Shown: in pieces, positions 12,391 to 23,559 of the stretch
Numbering within the stretch: position 1 is the first letter of the stretch
Layout of the letters: each line of letters starts with the position of its first letter
From: Arctopsyche grandis
Taxonomy: Eukaryota > Arthropoda > Insecta > Trichoptera > Hydropsychidae
NCBI RefSeq assembly: GCF_051622035.1
Contig: NC_135360.1
Location: 26,739,206 to 26,803,205 of the forward strand
DNA length: 64,000 nucleotides
Reading direction: 5' to 3'
Notes under the pieces: model-generated
The model's database searches: none
What the model saw: only the letters and a program-made list of their open reading frames with translations
What the model was told of the DNA's origin: nothing
Made by a program: the position numbers and the translations under genes

Positions 12391-13048
12391 ACATATTATT
12401 GCTATGATTTTCTCCAGAATTTGGGTCCTTTAAGTAGCACGGGCCCTGGGATTTTGTCCTATCTCTCCTCTTCTCTCGTCAGCCCTGGACACAATAGGAT
12501 TTGACAAACTTTCATCGAGGTAGCTTTAATTTAATTGGCATCAGGTAGACTACAAAAAGTTGAAACTCTTGAAATTGATTTCAATTTCATTTACATACAT
12601 ACTTATTTTGACATGAAGTTTTGGTGACGACAGCACGTTTTTTTAACCTCATCCGCCTTTCAAAATAGTCGACTCCGATTTTATTAATCATATATACATA
12701 TGTATGTATGTATTTTCCGTTTTGGCGCAATTCTATCATCCATGGTCCATTCAAAGTCCAACGTCTCGTCCACTGGTAGCAAACTCAAAATAAACCGCAC
12801 ACGAATGAAATCGACGTGTTCATATTATGTATATCGTGCCATTTTATATTACATATCCAACGTAATCATCGTTAAAAGTTACGAGCTACACACCATGTAA
12901 ACACGATACAATTGTCAGCTTTGGGGCCACGTTTGTTTACACGATTACGGTATATATTTTAAACGTAGTAATGGATATTCATCAATTTACCAAATTGTAT
13001 GATACAGATTGCATGATCTGGAGCAAGATGCAAGTTATGTAACTACAT

Positions 13049-13622
13049 ATGTACATAGTTGGAAATAGTCGATTCTGTAAATCTTCATATGCTACATATA
13101 AAAATTTCAATGGATTCAATTTGATGTATGACTTAAAGTCTATTCATACTAGTACAGCACCACCCATATATACTAACTTGAAAAAACTGCATGCCATATA
13201 TAATATTCCGTTTGTTACAGATTTTACTAACAAACTAACCAGTAGATTCTATGACAGAATCACTAATAACCATACTAACACACTTGTGAAGAGTCTCGGT
13301 GATTACAACAAAATGTCTATACCCTTCAGGTATAAACACAGATTACCTAAACTTAATCTGCTTTAGGTCATCGATTTTAGAGTCTTTTAATACTATGTAT
13401 TAGATGTATTATGAGCATTTATAAGAATTTTAAATAGGTTTTTGAGATATTTTTCCTATTATGCTGTACAATTAACATTAGAATAATATAATACTATGAT
13501 TACTAACAAAATTAAATTAAAATTGTAAAATAGAAAATGATCAGTAGCTATTCAAATAGATACACATATGTAAGATGTATTGTGAACATAATTTCGTAAT
13601 AATAAAAAGCATTTAAAAATCA
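13049..13622 (+). mobile_element. Jockey-like LINE, ORF2 C-terminus plus 3' UTR, copy B
   Basis: An open frame of 105 codons (stop at 13364-13366) ends in a segment like the C-terminus of Jockey-group ORF2: 'IPFVTDFTNKLTSRFYDRI' followed by an N-rich linker and a basic tail. About 255 bp of 3' UTR follow, shared with 10425-10618 and, inverted, 16900-17095. The copy ends in an A-rich tail. The 5' end is lost, so it cannot move on its own. Assignment to the Jockey group rests on pattern recall without an alignment. Confidence 0.6.
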
Positions 13623-13754
13623 AATAAGTGAAACGTAAAAGAGGTTAGTAAAAATACTAGTACAACACGTACCGGCAACTGCACGTAATCGCAAGTACGG
13701 AAAGTAATCTTAGATACATTCTGCCCTTAAATTTTACATACATACATATACCTA

Positions 13755-14124
13755 TATACCAGGAAGGCCTAACAGGTAAACCGCAATGCGCCTTCCTGGT
13801 CAATTCCAAACATCGATATACAATTTTTTAGAATAATTTTAACAAAGTATCATAGAGACATCTATGGATAATTATTTTTTGATAAACTAACATTTTGGAG
13901 TATTTTTTGTTTTTTGTATAAATTGTCAAATTTTGAGATGCTGAAAAACTTGCCTAATTTGCTGGAACCGTTTCCATTAAAATCAGATAAATTGGCGAAC
14001 TTTGATAGCAAACAATCGACTTGGAGTCACAAACCAAGGTCTGGCCAGCAGCAACCATTGGGACTCGAACCCATGACCACTATGTTCGAAAGCATATATG
14101 CTAACCACTAATCCACGCCGCTGG
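13755..14124 (-). mobile_element. Near full-length tRNA-headed SINE with LINE-like 3' tail
   Basis: On the minus strand the element starts near 14124 with a tRNA-like head: A box TGGATTAGTGG (forward 14105-14115) and B box GGTTCGAGTCC (forward 14061-14071). The body (GCTGCTGGCCAGACCTTGG, CTCCAAGTCGATTGTTTGC) matches the SINE at 30.6 kb. The 3' part contains CATAGATGTCTC, also found in the LINE 3' UTR at 28,981. It ends in the CCAGGAAGG...CCTTCCTGG hairpin (forward 13759-13799) and an AT tail. Pol III transcription is inferred from the boxes. Confidence 0.75.
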
Positions 14125-14226
14125 TTATTATTAAATATTCATACTAAAAAGTATAAAAAGTTCTATACAATAGTCTAATCCTGATAAAGGCTTATACTAG
14201 TTCTTCATTGTGCCTGTCACACACAA

Positions 14227-14432
14227 TCTTATATATGTATATATGTATCTTATGTATAAAACTGAAACGGTGTCTGTATTGGTTAAAGACGTTTGTGATT
14301 GGTCGGTTGTTAAATATTTTTTTTTCGATTCAAATATATATGTATAAATTTAATAAAAAAACAAATGAAGATTTTTTTTTCATGGCTTACACTTTTTACC
14401 ATTTACCGAGCGAAGTCGGGTAGCACTACTAG
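14227..14432 (+). mobile_element. Nonautonomous Helitron, copy 1
   Basis: Starts with TC (14227) after an A and ends with a GC-rich hairpin (ACCGAGCGAAGTCGGGT) followed by CTAG (14429-14432) before a T. That is the A^T insertion and CTRR end expected of Helitrons. The interior, TTCGATTCAAATA and TTTAATAAAAAAACAAATGA, is shared with 25218-25438. It has no coding capacity and depends on Rep/helicase from elsewhere. Confidence 0.7.
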
Positions 14433-14567
14433 TATGAAATAATTCAATTTATTATTTATTCATTGGGTACACCACTTTTCAGTTACTGTATTATGCACCA
14501 GTTTGCAGAGTGCTTGAGACTAGTTTCATTATTTGATCTCCCTATCAATATATTATATGTAACTATT

Positions 14568-14668
14568 CCTTTGTGTTGGAATGTATCCAAAGGAAAATCC
14601 TCCGTTTTTTATATGTGAAGAATCATTGGAAGCCCTCCATATATGTATATTCCTTAGTGCCTTTGTCT
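14568..14668 (+). pseudogene. Decayed LINE ORF2 fragment
   Basis: The frame starting at 14576 reads LECIQRKILRFLYVKNHWKP and then meets a stop. It resembles the segment IEKVQKAFLRFLYRKEYGYY of the LINE ORF at 27564-28763. Flanking frames are broken. Confidence 0.45.
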
Positions 14669-14939
14669 TAGGATCTATAGAATTTAACTCCTTGACAAGT
14701 GAAGAGATATTTTTTTAGGAAGCACTTTATGAATATACATACATACATATTAAGGGGGATATTTGGGACGCACGCTTAATCTTACGGCACGGCTTGCCTA
14801 GGTAGACTCCAGCTGTGATAAGTGTATCCTCATGCCATTCTTAATTCGTACGATCATATTATGTCGATAAGTGTCTCCTACATTTATTCAAATATGGGAA
14901 TGACCGTTATCAATCACTCTCAAAGCCATGTCAATACAA

Positions 14940-15130
14940 GGATAAAATATCACCGAAAAAAATTCAGGCTATAATTTTTGACCTGAATTTCCATAGCATA
15001 GATCAGGCGTGCTAGCTGTTTTTTTACATGTGCAAAGCTGTATAAAAAAGGCACGTGCCTCATACCACTCTGTGTGTCTGCACCATTACAAACCTTAAAT
15101 TCTGAAGGAGTTCAATTTTTTGGCTCCAGT
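14940..15130. repeat. Dispersed repeat, partner of 11040-11450
   Basis: The reverse complement contains TGGTGCAGACACACAGAGTG and CTAGCACGCCTGATCTATGG, matching 11040-11450. It is noncoding. Confidence 0.4.
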
Positions 15131-15404
15131 AAATCATGCAGTTTTGCGGAATCATTATTTTTGCCGATTAAGACTAGAACTTGCCCTTCCTAGGACTATT
15201 CGACTCCTCAGCAGGCTCATTATTTACATATATCTCTTTAATGCCAGTTATTATGAGGTGGTCGAGCAGATTTTAAGACATTCATAATATTTATTATATA
15301 TTTTTTTATTATTGCTATTTTTTTACCAATTGTTATTTTAATTATTTTTTTATATTATATTTCCTATGATTGATTGTTTTTTTCTTCTATATTTAAATAT
15401 ACTC

Positions 15405-15600
15405 GTATATTTATTTAACCACAACGAAGCCCTGGAGTAACCTGGGAAATCATTGTGGCATTAATTTTTTTATAAAATAAAATATGAGGTACGATATGAA
15501 AACCACAGAAAATATTTTCTCCGTGGGTGTGTATCGAACCCGGGATCTTACTACTGATAACTCGAATGCGTTTTCAATTAAATACCACTGAGCAACAACA
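15405..15600 (-). mobile_element. Short tRNA-headed SINE with terminal stem-loop
   Basis: Minus strand: A-box-like TTGCTCAGTGGTAT near 15590 and B-box-like GGTTCGATACA near 15530. A body of about 70 bp follows, then a stem-loop at forward 15419-15458 (CCACAATGA...TCGTTGTGG) and an AT-rich tail. The stem sequence is unrelated to the other SINE tails, but the plan of head, short body, terminal hairpin and AT tail is the same. Confidence 0.55.
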
Positions 15601-15704
15601 AAAAAATTACCGAGCGGAGACTAATCGATCTTTACTAACTTTGGCCCACTAAATTTGATTATTTTCATCGATATTTGTTGCTTTCTTCCCATTTATGAAA
15701 TATG

Positions 15705-15895
15705 AGCGTTTAAAAAATGCGCAATTTTTACTTATTTTGACTTTGACTTTGACTTTGACTCAAAATGTAGTATTGCTGTGCCGGTTTTAGTATTGGCATT
15801 AATAATCAGATGGTTTTTTTTATTTATTGTGATTTTTTATTGATTTAAAATACGTATAATTAGTTATCTAGCGAATTTTAAAAGTTAAAAAAATA
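15705..15895 (+). repeat. Unclassified dispersed repeat, copy 2
   Basis: Aligns with 1815-2000. A short TTTGAC tandem stretch (about 15740-15760) replaces the corresponding bases of copy 1. Confidence 0.55.
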
Positions 15896-16026
15896 CATAT
15901 ATGTATGTATGTAGAAAAGATTTTTAAACGTGCGAGTGTGTGCGGTGCGTGTCTAGGAGCGGGGACGCGACAATTGGTGCAAGTCCAAAAGGTTCAACGA
16001 CAAAATGTACCCGAAAATTAGTGCAC

Positions 16027-16213
16027 TGACAAAATGTACCCGCGACAAAATTTTCACGCGACAAAATGTTCACGCGACAAAATGTACCCGCGACAAAATT
16101 TTCACGCGACAAAATGTTCACGCGACAAAATGTACCCGCGACAAAATGTTCACGCGACAAAATGTTCACGCGACAAAATGTTCACCGAAATAATGTTCAA
16201 GTGACAAAATGTT
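16027..16213 (+). repeat. 16-bp minisatellite with a 48-bp higher-order period
   Basis: About 12 units of GACAAAATGTTCACGC and its variants GACAAAATGTACCCGC and GACAAAATTTTCACGC. The three variants follow one another in order twice, giving a 48-bp superperiod, before the array becomes homogeneous and then degenerates near 16180. Because 16 is not a multiple of 3, several frames on both strands stay open; these are artefacts of the repeat. Confidence 0.9.
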
Positions 16214-16547
16214 CAAAAATCCTAAATTTTCCTATTTTAATGGAAAAAGTAACTTTTTATTGTATTATATTTAACGATGTATATGGGACTTTTTATCGTA
16301 TAGATCGCGGATGTTATTAAATTAGTATAAATTACAAGTGTTCTCAACCGCACCAACATATTCTTATTTAAATTGAGCAATTACATTTTAAGCGAATGTC
16401 ACTGTGACTCATTGAATATCATTTTAAGATGTCATTGAATTAGTTTAAACGTTAGGGGTTCTTAGCCTTATCCAATATTTACTTATTTAAATTGAAAAAA
16501 AAAGCTTTTTAGGCGTCATATTCGAATTCAGTGAGTCAAATTTGGTT

Positions 16548-16735
16548 CGGTGATTATTGGTTCGGTGATTATAGAACGGAACATCTGGCAGCCGAAAAGT
16601 CCATCATACTAACGATAACTATCATACTACATAACAAGAACTCGAGTGCCAAATATTCCGTATTCGCGATTTTCATGGCAAACATTTTCTTATGGGCGAT
16701 CGCCATGTGACTAATAATCCAATTACCGTCAAATT
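16548..16735 (-). mobile_element. hAT-element fragment, inverted paralogue of 21716-21900
   Basis: Shares GGAACATCTGGCAGCCGAAA, AGTCCATCATACTAA and ACTCGAGTGCCAAATATTCC with the reverse complement of the right-hand part of the element at 20511-21920. Confidence 0.6.
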
Positions 16736-16787
16736 TAGTGTCCGCTAATTAATACGTACATATATGCTCTTTTCGTACATTTTTATC

Positions 16788-16789
<2 letters not shown>

Positions 16790-16859
<70 letters not shown>
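16790..16859. repeat. (TA)n microsatellite
   Basis: About 34 uninterrupted TA units, followed by a TATGTATGTACATACATACA palindromic stretch. Confidence 0.95.
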
Positions 16860-16866
<7 letters not shown>

Positions 16867-16899
16867 CATACATACATAGTATACTATATTTGATTTACC

Positions 16900-17095
16900 A
16901 TTTTTAAATACTTTTTATTATTACGAAATTATGTTCACAATACATCTTATATCTATTTTAATAGCTACTGATCTACTGATCATTTTCTATTTTACAATTT
17001 AATTTAATTTGGTTAGTAATCATAGTATTATATTATTATAATGTTAATGTACAGCATAATAGGAAAAATATCTCATAAACCTATTTACAATGTAC
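16900..17095 (-). mobile_element. Jockey-like LINE 3' UTR fragment, copy C
   Basis: Reverse complement of the 3' UTR at 10425-10618 and 13366-13622 (GTTAGTAATCATAGTATTAT, ATGTACAGCATAATAGG). The A-rich tail faces left. Confidence 0.75.
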
Positions 17096-17459
17096 ATATG
17101 TATTATTAGTAAAAAAAAACGATTTACATACGTTTTAAGATATTTGTTCGTATGAATATGAATTTAAAAATTTTATACTAATTACCCGATGATATTTCAT
17201 CGGGCTTATCACTAATATTTTAATTAAATTAAATATATACATACATACATATATACTTAAGTCCGTTTTTCAATTTTTCATAATTTTCTCATTGTCTCAT
17301 TTCAAATATCTCATTGTCACAAGAAAATGCTTTTGACAATTTTTTGCCTTCGATTATTAATATTATTATACATATGTAATGAATTTAATATAGAATTATA
17401 TTAACCATAGAATTTAAACGAAAGCTCAACTATCAAACATGAATATAATACAATAATCT

Positions 17460-18035
17460 CCCATTGCGAATTTTAGCCGCAGATATGACGTCATCGCGTC
17501 GTTCGCAAAGCCGCAACACCATGAAACGTTGAAAACTCGATGAACACGTGCCAAATTTGATACTCGTCGGATTAACGAAAGGTTTGCGACCGCTGTGAGA
17601 TAAACGTTTATTTGGATATCGGTATGTTGTAGCGCTTTTACAATTGGATAATTTCCTTCAGTCCGCCGTTGGCTTCCTTCGCGAATAGCTCAACACGGTC
17701 AATTAATCCGATTATAATACGTTCGTGCTGCTTCTGCGTGGACGGCGGTATTTTTGGACCCGAGTAATAAAAAAAATTTAACCGCCGAACGAACGTCTCG
17801 ATTTCGTTCTGTTGTTCGAAAAGGTTGAACGCAACTGCATCTCATCTTCATTATTAGTACGCGTTGTTTACGACGTGTTATTGTGTTTCCTACTCTTTCT
17901 GTGATCGCTTTTCGAGTTGTGAATCTGTTTTTTTTTTGATCGTGTATTTTTTAACTGCACGTGTTCAAACATTCGGTCTGTGAAATTATGTAAATTATTT
18001 TGAATCGCGACACAATGTGTTTGGAAGATCCACTA
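17460..18035 (+). promoter_or_regulatory. Candidate promoter and first exon, possibly of neprilysin
   Basis: The segment is CpG-rich and of higher complexity than its flanks. It includes a CRE-like TGACGTCA at about 17487. Near its right end an ATG at 18015 (ACACAATGT, A at -3) opens MCLEDPL and runs into CTA|GTGAGTATT, a usable donor after base 18035, in phase 0. The next convincing plus-strand acceptor with a phase-0 coding exon is that of neprilysin at 35984, which would give a longer N-terminus joined in frame. The link is inference across an 18-kb intron; the exon could belong to another transcript or be noncoding. Confidence 0.4.
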
Positions 18036-18140
18036 GTGAGTATTATACCATAATTTGGTTTTGATTTTAAATTTGCGTGTGGAATTATTGATGACTTGTA
18101 CTGTATGTAGTATGTATATCGATTTTTATTGTTTTATTTT

Positions 18141-18205
18141 AAAACAATAAAAACGGTAGTAAAACAATAAAGAACGGTAATAAAACAATAAAAATCGTTT
18201 GTAAA
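18141..18205 (+). repeat. Short tandem repeat, ~22-bp unit
   Basis: Three degenerate units of AAAACAATAAA(GA)ACGGTA. Confidence 0.6.
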
Positions 18206-18470
18206 TCAAAGATTTTAGTTTACTTTCTATTGTAATTTAAATTCTAGTATGAAAATAATCAGAGAATATTACGAATGCTAAAAACAAAAAAAATATGTAG
18301 ATAATGACCGCTGGATCAGTACCTATTAGAATAAACTGAAATTTTATATATAAAAAAGCTGTTAAAAATAAAAACAAATAAATCAGGGAATTTTAGTCTG
18401 TAATCAGTGAAAAACTTAAGAATTTTTAGATGGTTTTTGGGAAGTAATATTAATATTATCAATCTACATA

Positions 18471-18672
18471 TGAGCCGTTATAATTGAAAGTGGCATAAAC
18501 TCACAATATTTAAAAATACTGGTGGCATGTAATACGTATATTTTGATTTTCCGAGATTCTGGACATTTCTGAATTAAAATAAATGATAACAAATTCTGAA
18601 TTAAGTCAAATAGAAATAGTGTTTTTGGAACTGAAAATTGAACTTCCGCCACAACACATACAACGGTTCATA
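18471..18672. mobile_element. MITE, 'TGAGCCGTTATAATTGAAAG' family, copy 2
   Basis: Begins TGAGCCGTTATAATTGAAAG. The reverse complement of the right end begins ATGAACCGTTGTATG, a weaker match. The interior, TTCTGAATTAAGTCAAATAG and TTTTTGGAACTGAAAATTG, is shared with 4617-4863 and 54853-55175. Confidence 0.6.
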
Positions 18673-18689
18673 TAAGTATATGATATATT

Positions 18690-19078
18690 GGGTCTACGTG
18701 ACGAACCAGAATGTTAAATTACAGAAAACACAAATATCGGAAGGCAAAGATCGAAAATCGAAAGATCTTAAGTCGAAAGATCAAAAAAAGGTGCATGGTA
18801 AACGGTACATACTCACTTAATTTGCGCGAGCAGGGTACAACAGGAACAAGAGGAACAGGCTTTTCCTCCCGTATTCTGCGCGCGCACATTAATAGAGGGA
18901 GGAAAAGCCTGTTCCTCTTGTTCCTGTTGTATCCTGCTCGCGTAAATTAAGTGAGTATGTACCGTTTACCATGCACCCTTTTTTTTGATCTTTCGACTTA
19001 AGATCTTTCGATTTTCGATCTTTGCCTTCCGATATTTGCGTTTTCTGTAATTTAACATTCTGGCTCGTCCCGGAGACC
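18690..19078. mobile_element. Foldback (MULE-like) element, copy 1
   Basis: The 389-bp element is nearly one palindrome. Each arm of about 180 bp runs from GGGTCTACGTGACG / GGTCTCCGGGACG through GGCAAAGATCGAAAATCGAA and CATGGTAAACGGTACATACT to GGAACAAGAGGAACAGGC, around a loop of about 30 bp. The flanking bases TGATATATT and GGATATATT form a 9-bp target duplication with one mismatch. It has no ORF with recognisable transposase. A 9-bp duplication with long inverted arms fits nonautonomous Mutator-like or foldback elements; the superfamily is inferred. Confidence 0.8.
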
Positions 19079-19079
19079 G

Positions 19080-19955
19080 GATATATTGACAACAAAATAA
19101 AATATTTAAAACATAAATAATAATAATAATACCATTTTTTTAAATTATGCCAATTGAGTTGGTTTCTGGTATGTATTTTTCTTTAAATAAGACGATACTG
19201 CGTCAAAATTTTATAATCGAAAAATAAAAATAAACAAATTATGTATTGTGGTTTTCTCCGACAGATTTTGATGAAATGTAATTTTATTTTTTTGCGCATT
19301 TTCCCGTTTTATCTTAGATATTCAATATAATTTTAATTGAAAAAAAAAACACTAACAAGTATATGTAAGGATAACCATATTAATTTATAGAAAAAAAGTC
19401 ATATGCGACGGGTTTTAAACAAATTAAACATCTGTAAAAGTTTTAGCTTAAAAGTTAAAAGCTTTTCTTCCAACTAACTTTCAAGAGATTATAATGCGAA
19501 TCCCTGAACTGAAAAAGGTTGAGAATAGCTATTCAATTTATTCATTTTTTCAAATGAATGTCTAGTAAACATTATTTTTTTTCAAGTCTACGTCAGTTTA
19601 AATGTAATGCTGTCAGCGGTGACATTTATTGTCGCCATGTCAAGAGAACAATTACTATAATACATAATAATCTTCATTCAACGATATTATTTACGATATA
19701 TGTAATTCAATATCCACGCAACATAATATAATAACGAGAATTTCTAGCGTTAAAACGTATTTAAATTTTGTACCATTTTTCTAAATAGTCGACCTTTGAA
19801 CTCTCTAACATTGGGAATTTATGTATGTAAAGCGGTAACAAAGATAACAAATCTTTTGAATGTTAACGACTTCAAATATTGTAAGCAGTTTTTTGAATAC
19901 AATCGCTCTCAATTACAGCCTGTAATTGCAATTAGCTTGCGCGTTACACACTGTG
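19080..19955. other. AT-rich noncoding stretch
   Basis: Nothing recognisable on either strand. Confidence 0.35.
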
Positions 19956-19957
19956 AT

Positions 19958-20110
19958 CACTAGAGCCCGGAATCTGAAGGGGCTGTTTTTTGTTCAAAGA
20001 TTGTAAATGCATTGTTAAAAGTTTGCCGAACCTTTTTTACAAAGCATTTGCAATAATTGAACAATAGGCGGCACGTTTCCGGCCCCTTCAGATTCCGACC
20101 TCTAGTAATC
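19958..20110. mobile_element. MITE, 'CGGAATCTGAAGGGGC' family
   Basis: Left end ACTAGAGCCCGGAATCTGAA; reverse complement of the right end ACTAGAGGTCGGAATCTGAA, matching over more than 25 bp. The interior resembles the neighbouring element at 20115-20275 (GTTTGCCGAACC, AACAATAGGCGGCACG), so the two are related families lying side by side. Confidence 0.7.
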
Positions 20111-20114
20111 ACTA

Positions 20115-20275
20115 AAGGGCGGACCGGAAGCGTGCTTTTTCCAGGAATCAGGGCGTTTTGGGTCTATTTACAAAGCTAGAGTGCAAAAAAAAAAGGTTCT
20201 TCATAAAATTGGACAAAGCACAGCGAAAAATTAACAATGAACGGCACGCTTCTGGTCCGACCTCTAGTAATTACA
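20115..20275. mobile_element. MITE, 'CGGAYCxGAAGCGTGC' family, copy 4
   Basis: Left ACTAAAGGGCGGACCGGAAG, right (reverse complement) ACTAGAGGTCGGACCAGAAG, followed on both sides by CGTGC. It is the best-preserved copy and defines the family's terminal repeats. Confidence 0.75.
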
Positions 20276-20510
20276 CTGCGAGCGCCCCCGATTTCAAGCA
20301 CAATCAAGAAAACAATCCATCCGTTGAATTTAAAATCGAATAAAACTAATAAAAATCTTGCAAAAACATGCAATTGGCAAACTTCCCACAATTTGCTGAT
20401 GCGCGCGCGATGAAAGCACCACTTTTCACTTTGCACACAATAAAACAATCGACATCGTCTAGATTTTAGACCAGTGCGATGGAAACACTAGATTGTACTT
20501 TGAGTTTAAC

Positions 20511-21920
20511 TAGGGTTGTCAGGTGTTCCGATTAATCGGGATTGTCACCAGTTTTATGTCTTGTGTCTCGGTGTCCCGAACAAATCTCTCGGGACGCCCA
20601 AATGTCCCGGTTTACTATGTACTTTTTAATTTCCTACAGAAGTTTTTAACTCAGAATTAACATAAACTATAAACAAAATGTCGATGTCTGGTAAAAACTG
20701 CAGCAATATTCAACAAGGAAATATTTGTCTCTGTCTTATACTTTCTGGAGAACTACATACATATGTGTAGAAGGGAGATAAAAAATGTGTATTAGGCATC
20801 AATCAATCTATGTATCTTGAATCGATAATTTTCTCATACTCGGAATAGTCACTGTCAGGACTAGATAAATGTAATAATAATAGAAGGGCCCTTACGAACA
20901 AATAATTGTTGTCAATATTACGCGGTAAGTCTATATAAATTCGCTACAACGCACAGAATACAATCGTATCAATTTACTTATAAAAATGTATTCTATGTTG
21001 TTTATTGTGTGTTTTTGAATGCATTGTGCAATTTTCACCGATGCTTGCCCATCTTGCGAGTAATATAAACAAACAGAGAAGTTTTTATCGAACATACGTC
21101 GAGCACCAAGCATCAAATACGACTGATGCTAAAATTATTTAGGATTGTCTGTGGACAATCGTCACTTGACAACAATATGACGCCTAAAGCCACTTCTATT
21201 AATATAACATTTCTCTGGTCACAACAGAAAGACTAAAAGATTTCTGTGATTTTGCTAATATTGAATATATGTAAAAATCTACTCTCACATTCAAAATCTA
21301 GGTGGCTATCACTATTACCTGCAATAGAATGCACTATTTTGAAGCTTTAAAAGCTATTTGAAGTTTTTAAAGCTATCTGAATCTTTAAAAGCTATTAGAA
21401 GCTTTAAAGGCTATTTGAAGCTTTATAAGCTATTTGAAGATTTAAAAGCTTTTTTTAGCTGAAGAAAAAGCACCAAAAACCTTATTAGATTTTTTTACTA
21501 ATCCTCTCAGTGAAGTCTATCTTTGGTTTCTTCATTGTAATCTAGCGCTTTTCATTTACTTATATTAAATAAAGTAAAAATAGAAGGGAAAAAAAATCAA
21601 TCATAGATATTCTAAATATTAACATTTCGATTGAAAATACATATCTATAGAAAGGAAAAAAAGCTGATTTTGGGGGGGGGGGGTGTCCCGGTTTGACTTG
21701 CATGAAATCTGAGGTAATTGGATTATTACTCACTTTGCGGTGGTCACAAAGACAATTTTTGCTATGAAAACCGAGAATGCGGAATATTTGGCACTCGAGT
21801 TTTCGTTAGTATGATAGTTATCATTAGTATGATGGACTTTTCGGCTGCCAGATGTTCCGTTATAGAGATTTTAGTGACTTTTGTGACCAATGATCACCGA
21901 ACCGAAATCTGACAACCCTA
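20511..21920. mobile_element. Nonautonomous hAT-like element, 1.4 kb
   Basis: Terminal TAGGGTTGTCAGGT at the left and, inverted, TAGGGTTGTCAGAT at the right are typical of hAT ends. Subterminal CCCGGTTT/GTCCCG motifs lie inside both ends. Flanks GTTTAAC and GGTTAAC suggest an imperfect target duplication. No transposase reading frame is present. Internal features are a tandem array at 21336-21450 and a G run at 21673-21683. A related fragment lies inverted at 16548-16735. Confidence 0.6.
21336..21450 (+). repeat. ~19-bp tandem repeat inside the hAT-like element
   Basis: About six degenerate units of AAAGCTATTTGAAGCTTTA. Confidence 0.75.
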
Positions 21921-22601
21921 GGTTAACAGGTGTTAAGCGAGCTTGCATACGCAAATGACAGCAGAACTGACTGACGTTTGTTTAATTCAAAAATAGTCGA
22001 GTTTATAACATAGAGGCATTGCGCTTTAAAATTTTTTAATGTTTTTATTACGACTGGGCCTGGTTTACGATTCGGGGCATATGGACCATTCGCGTGTATG
22101 CAATTTCTGAACAACAATCGATATACATATGTGCATACATATGTATGTACATGGTTTTGAACTGTGTCGTCGTTACCAAAGGGGCAGTCAGTTAGTAGGC
22201 TCGAATCGATCCGTCAGTTCAGGCGCCAAACCTAAAACCGACTGACGTCTCTTCACATACATACATACATATATAAATACATACATATGTATATACGCTT
22301 TATTTTCATTTTCTGTTATTATACTGCGTGTAAAGTGAAGTGAAGTTCCCGCTATTAGGTTAGATTACAGTCTGTTATTAGCTTGTAACCTTCGCTGATT
22401 ACAGGCTGTAATGCCGTCGGGCAGCTCTGTGTAATTGACTGGCGCCTTAAAGCTGCATGCGAATTGTTTCATTTGGTCTGTAATGAACATGACTCGTGTC
22501 TTGAGCTTTCTACAGGTGTGTACTCAATTCATAATATAAAAATTTTAATCTCGATAACATTTATATTACAAGCTAAATTCAGATTTTATGCATGTTATTC
22601 T

Positions 22602-22786
22602 TTAACCCTTTGAGTGCTGACGTCTTTTCTGTTTCAAAAAATTGTTCACTATTGTCTATTTCTTACAAAAATCAAGCTGTTTTACTCTTTTGCTTTGAAC
22701 AATAATGGAGCGGTATATTGTTATTTGAAAATCATCCTTCCAACGCTGATCTCTGATTATGACCCACAAGAATTAAATATGTTTCC
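22602..22786. mobile_element. Partial piggyBac-like end fused to a MITE remnant
   Basis: TTAA followed by CCCTTTGAGTGCTGACGTCT repeats the terminus of the neighbouring element at 22791. After about 35 bp the sequence changes to the 'TTCACTATTGTC' MITE type (22640-22760). It looks like a second, broken insertion abutting the first. Confidence 0.5.
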
Positions 22787-22790
22787 TTAA

Positions 22791-23371
22791 CCCTTTGAGT
22801 GCTGACGTCTTTCCTGTTGAAAGTGCGCCACGCTGAAAATTTCGCCAACATTTCCAACTAGAATTATTTAGAAATCCAATAGAAAGCAGGTATAAAAATT
22901 GTAGCTAATCCAAACAAACCATAGATAACTACCGCCGGAGTTTCGAGTTTTGTAAAAGTGTGTCTTTACTCTCTAATATATCTTGCAACAATATGAACTA
23001 AACAAAACAAGGCTATTAATGAATGTATTTTTCCAAAACTAGTTCCATCTTCTTCATGCTTGTTAAAATGTAATGCTCACGTTCTAATTGCCAAGCCACA
23101 ATCTAAATTACTCAGCAGCTAGGGATTTTCATGGAGAAATTCTGCTATGGTTATAAATTCAGAAATGCCGGTGTAAACCAGTCTTTATAAGCATTGACAC
23201 GGATTACCCGACCCATCTTCAATGCATTCTTTTTCAATGATACCTGGAAAGGCTTAGCGGGTAATATTCTTGTTTAGTTTTTATATACTCAAAAACAACG
23301 CCTATCGGCGTATTTCAGGCTCATATACTTGTTAGCCAAACGCTGATCGGCGTTGTTCAGCATTCAAAGGG
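22791..23371 (+). mobile_element. piggyBac-like MITE, copy 1
   Basis: Flanked by TTAA (22787-22790) and TTGA (23372-23375). The terminus CCCTTTGAGTGCTGAC is repeated inverted at the right end (CCCTTTGAATGCTGA). It is about 581 bp, noncoding and collinear with the inverted copy at 37596-38166. TTAA target choice and CCC-starting ends are hallmarks of piggyBac elements. Confidence 0.8.
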
Positions 23372-23559
23372 TTGAGCAAATTCTCGAAATTGACAAATTC
23401 TGATTCCACAGCTTACATTTATTATTTAATGAATATTTAATTGGTTCAAAATGGAATTGTATTCTGATTAATATCAATTAAAATACGTAGTAACAATAGA
23501 TAAAATTTCCGTGATCATGTTTTCGTGGTTTTTAAAATGTATGTGTTTGTTAGAATGTG

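Noticed and set aside
16005..16320. Regular short direct repeats suggesting a CRISPR array
   Set aside because: Units are contiguous 16-mers without unique spacers, and the window is animal nuclear DNA. It is a minisatellite.
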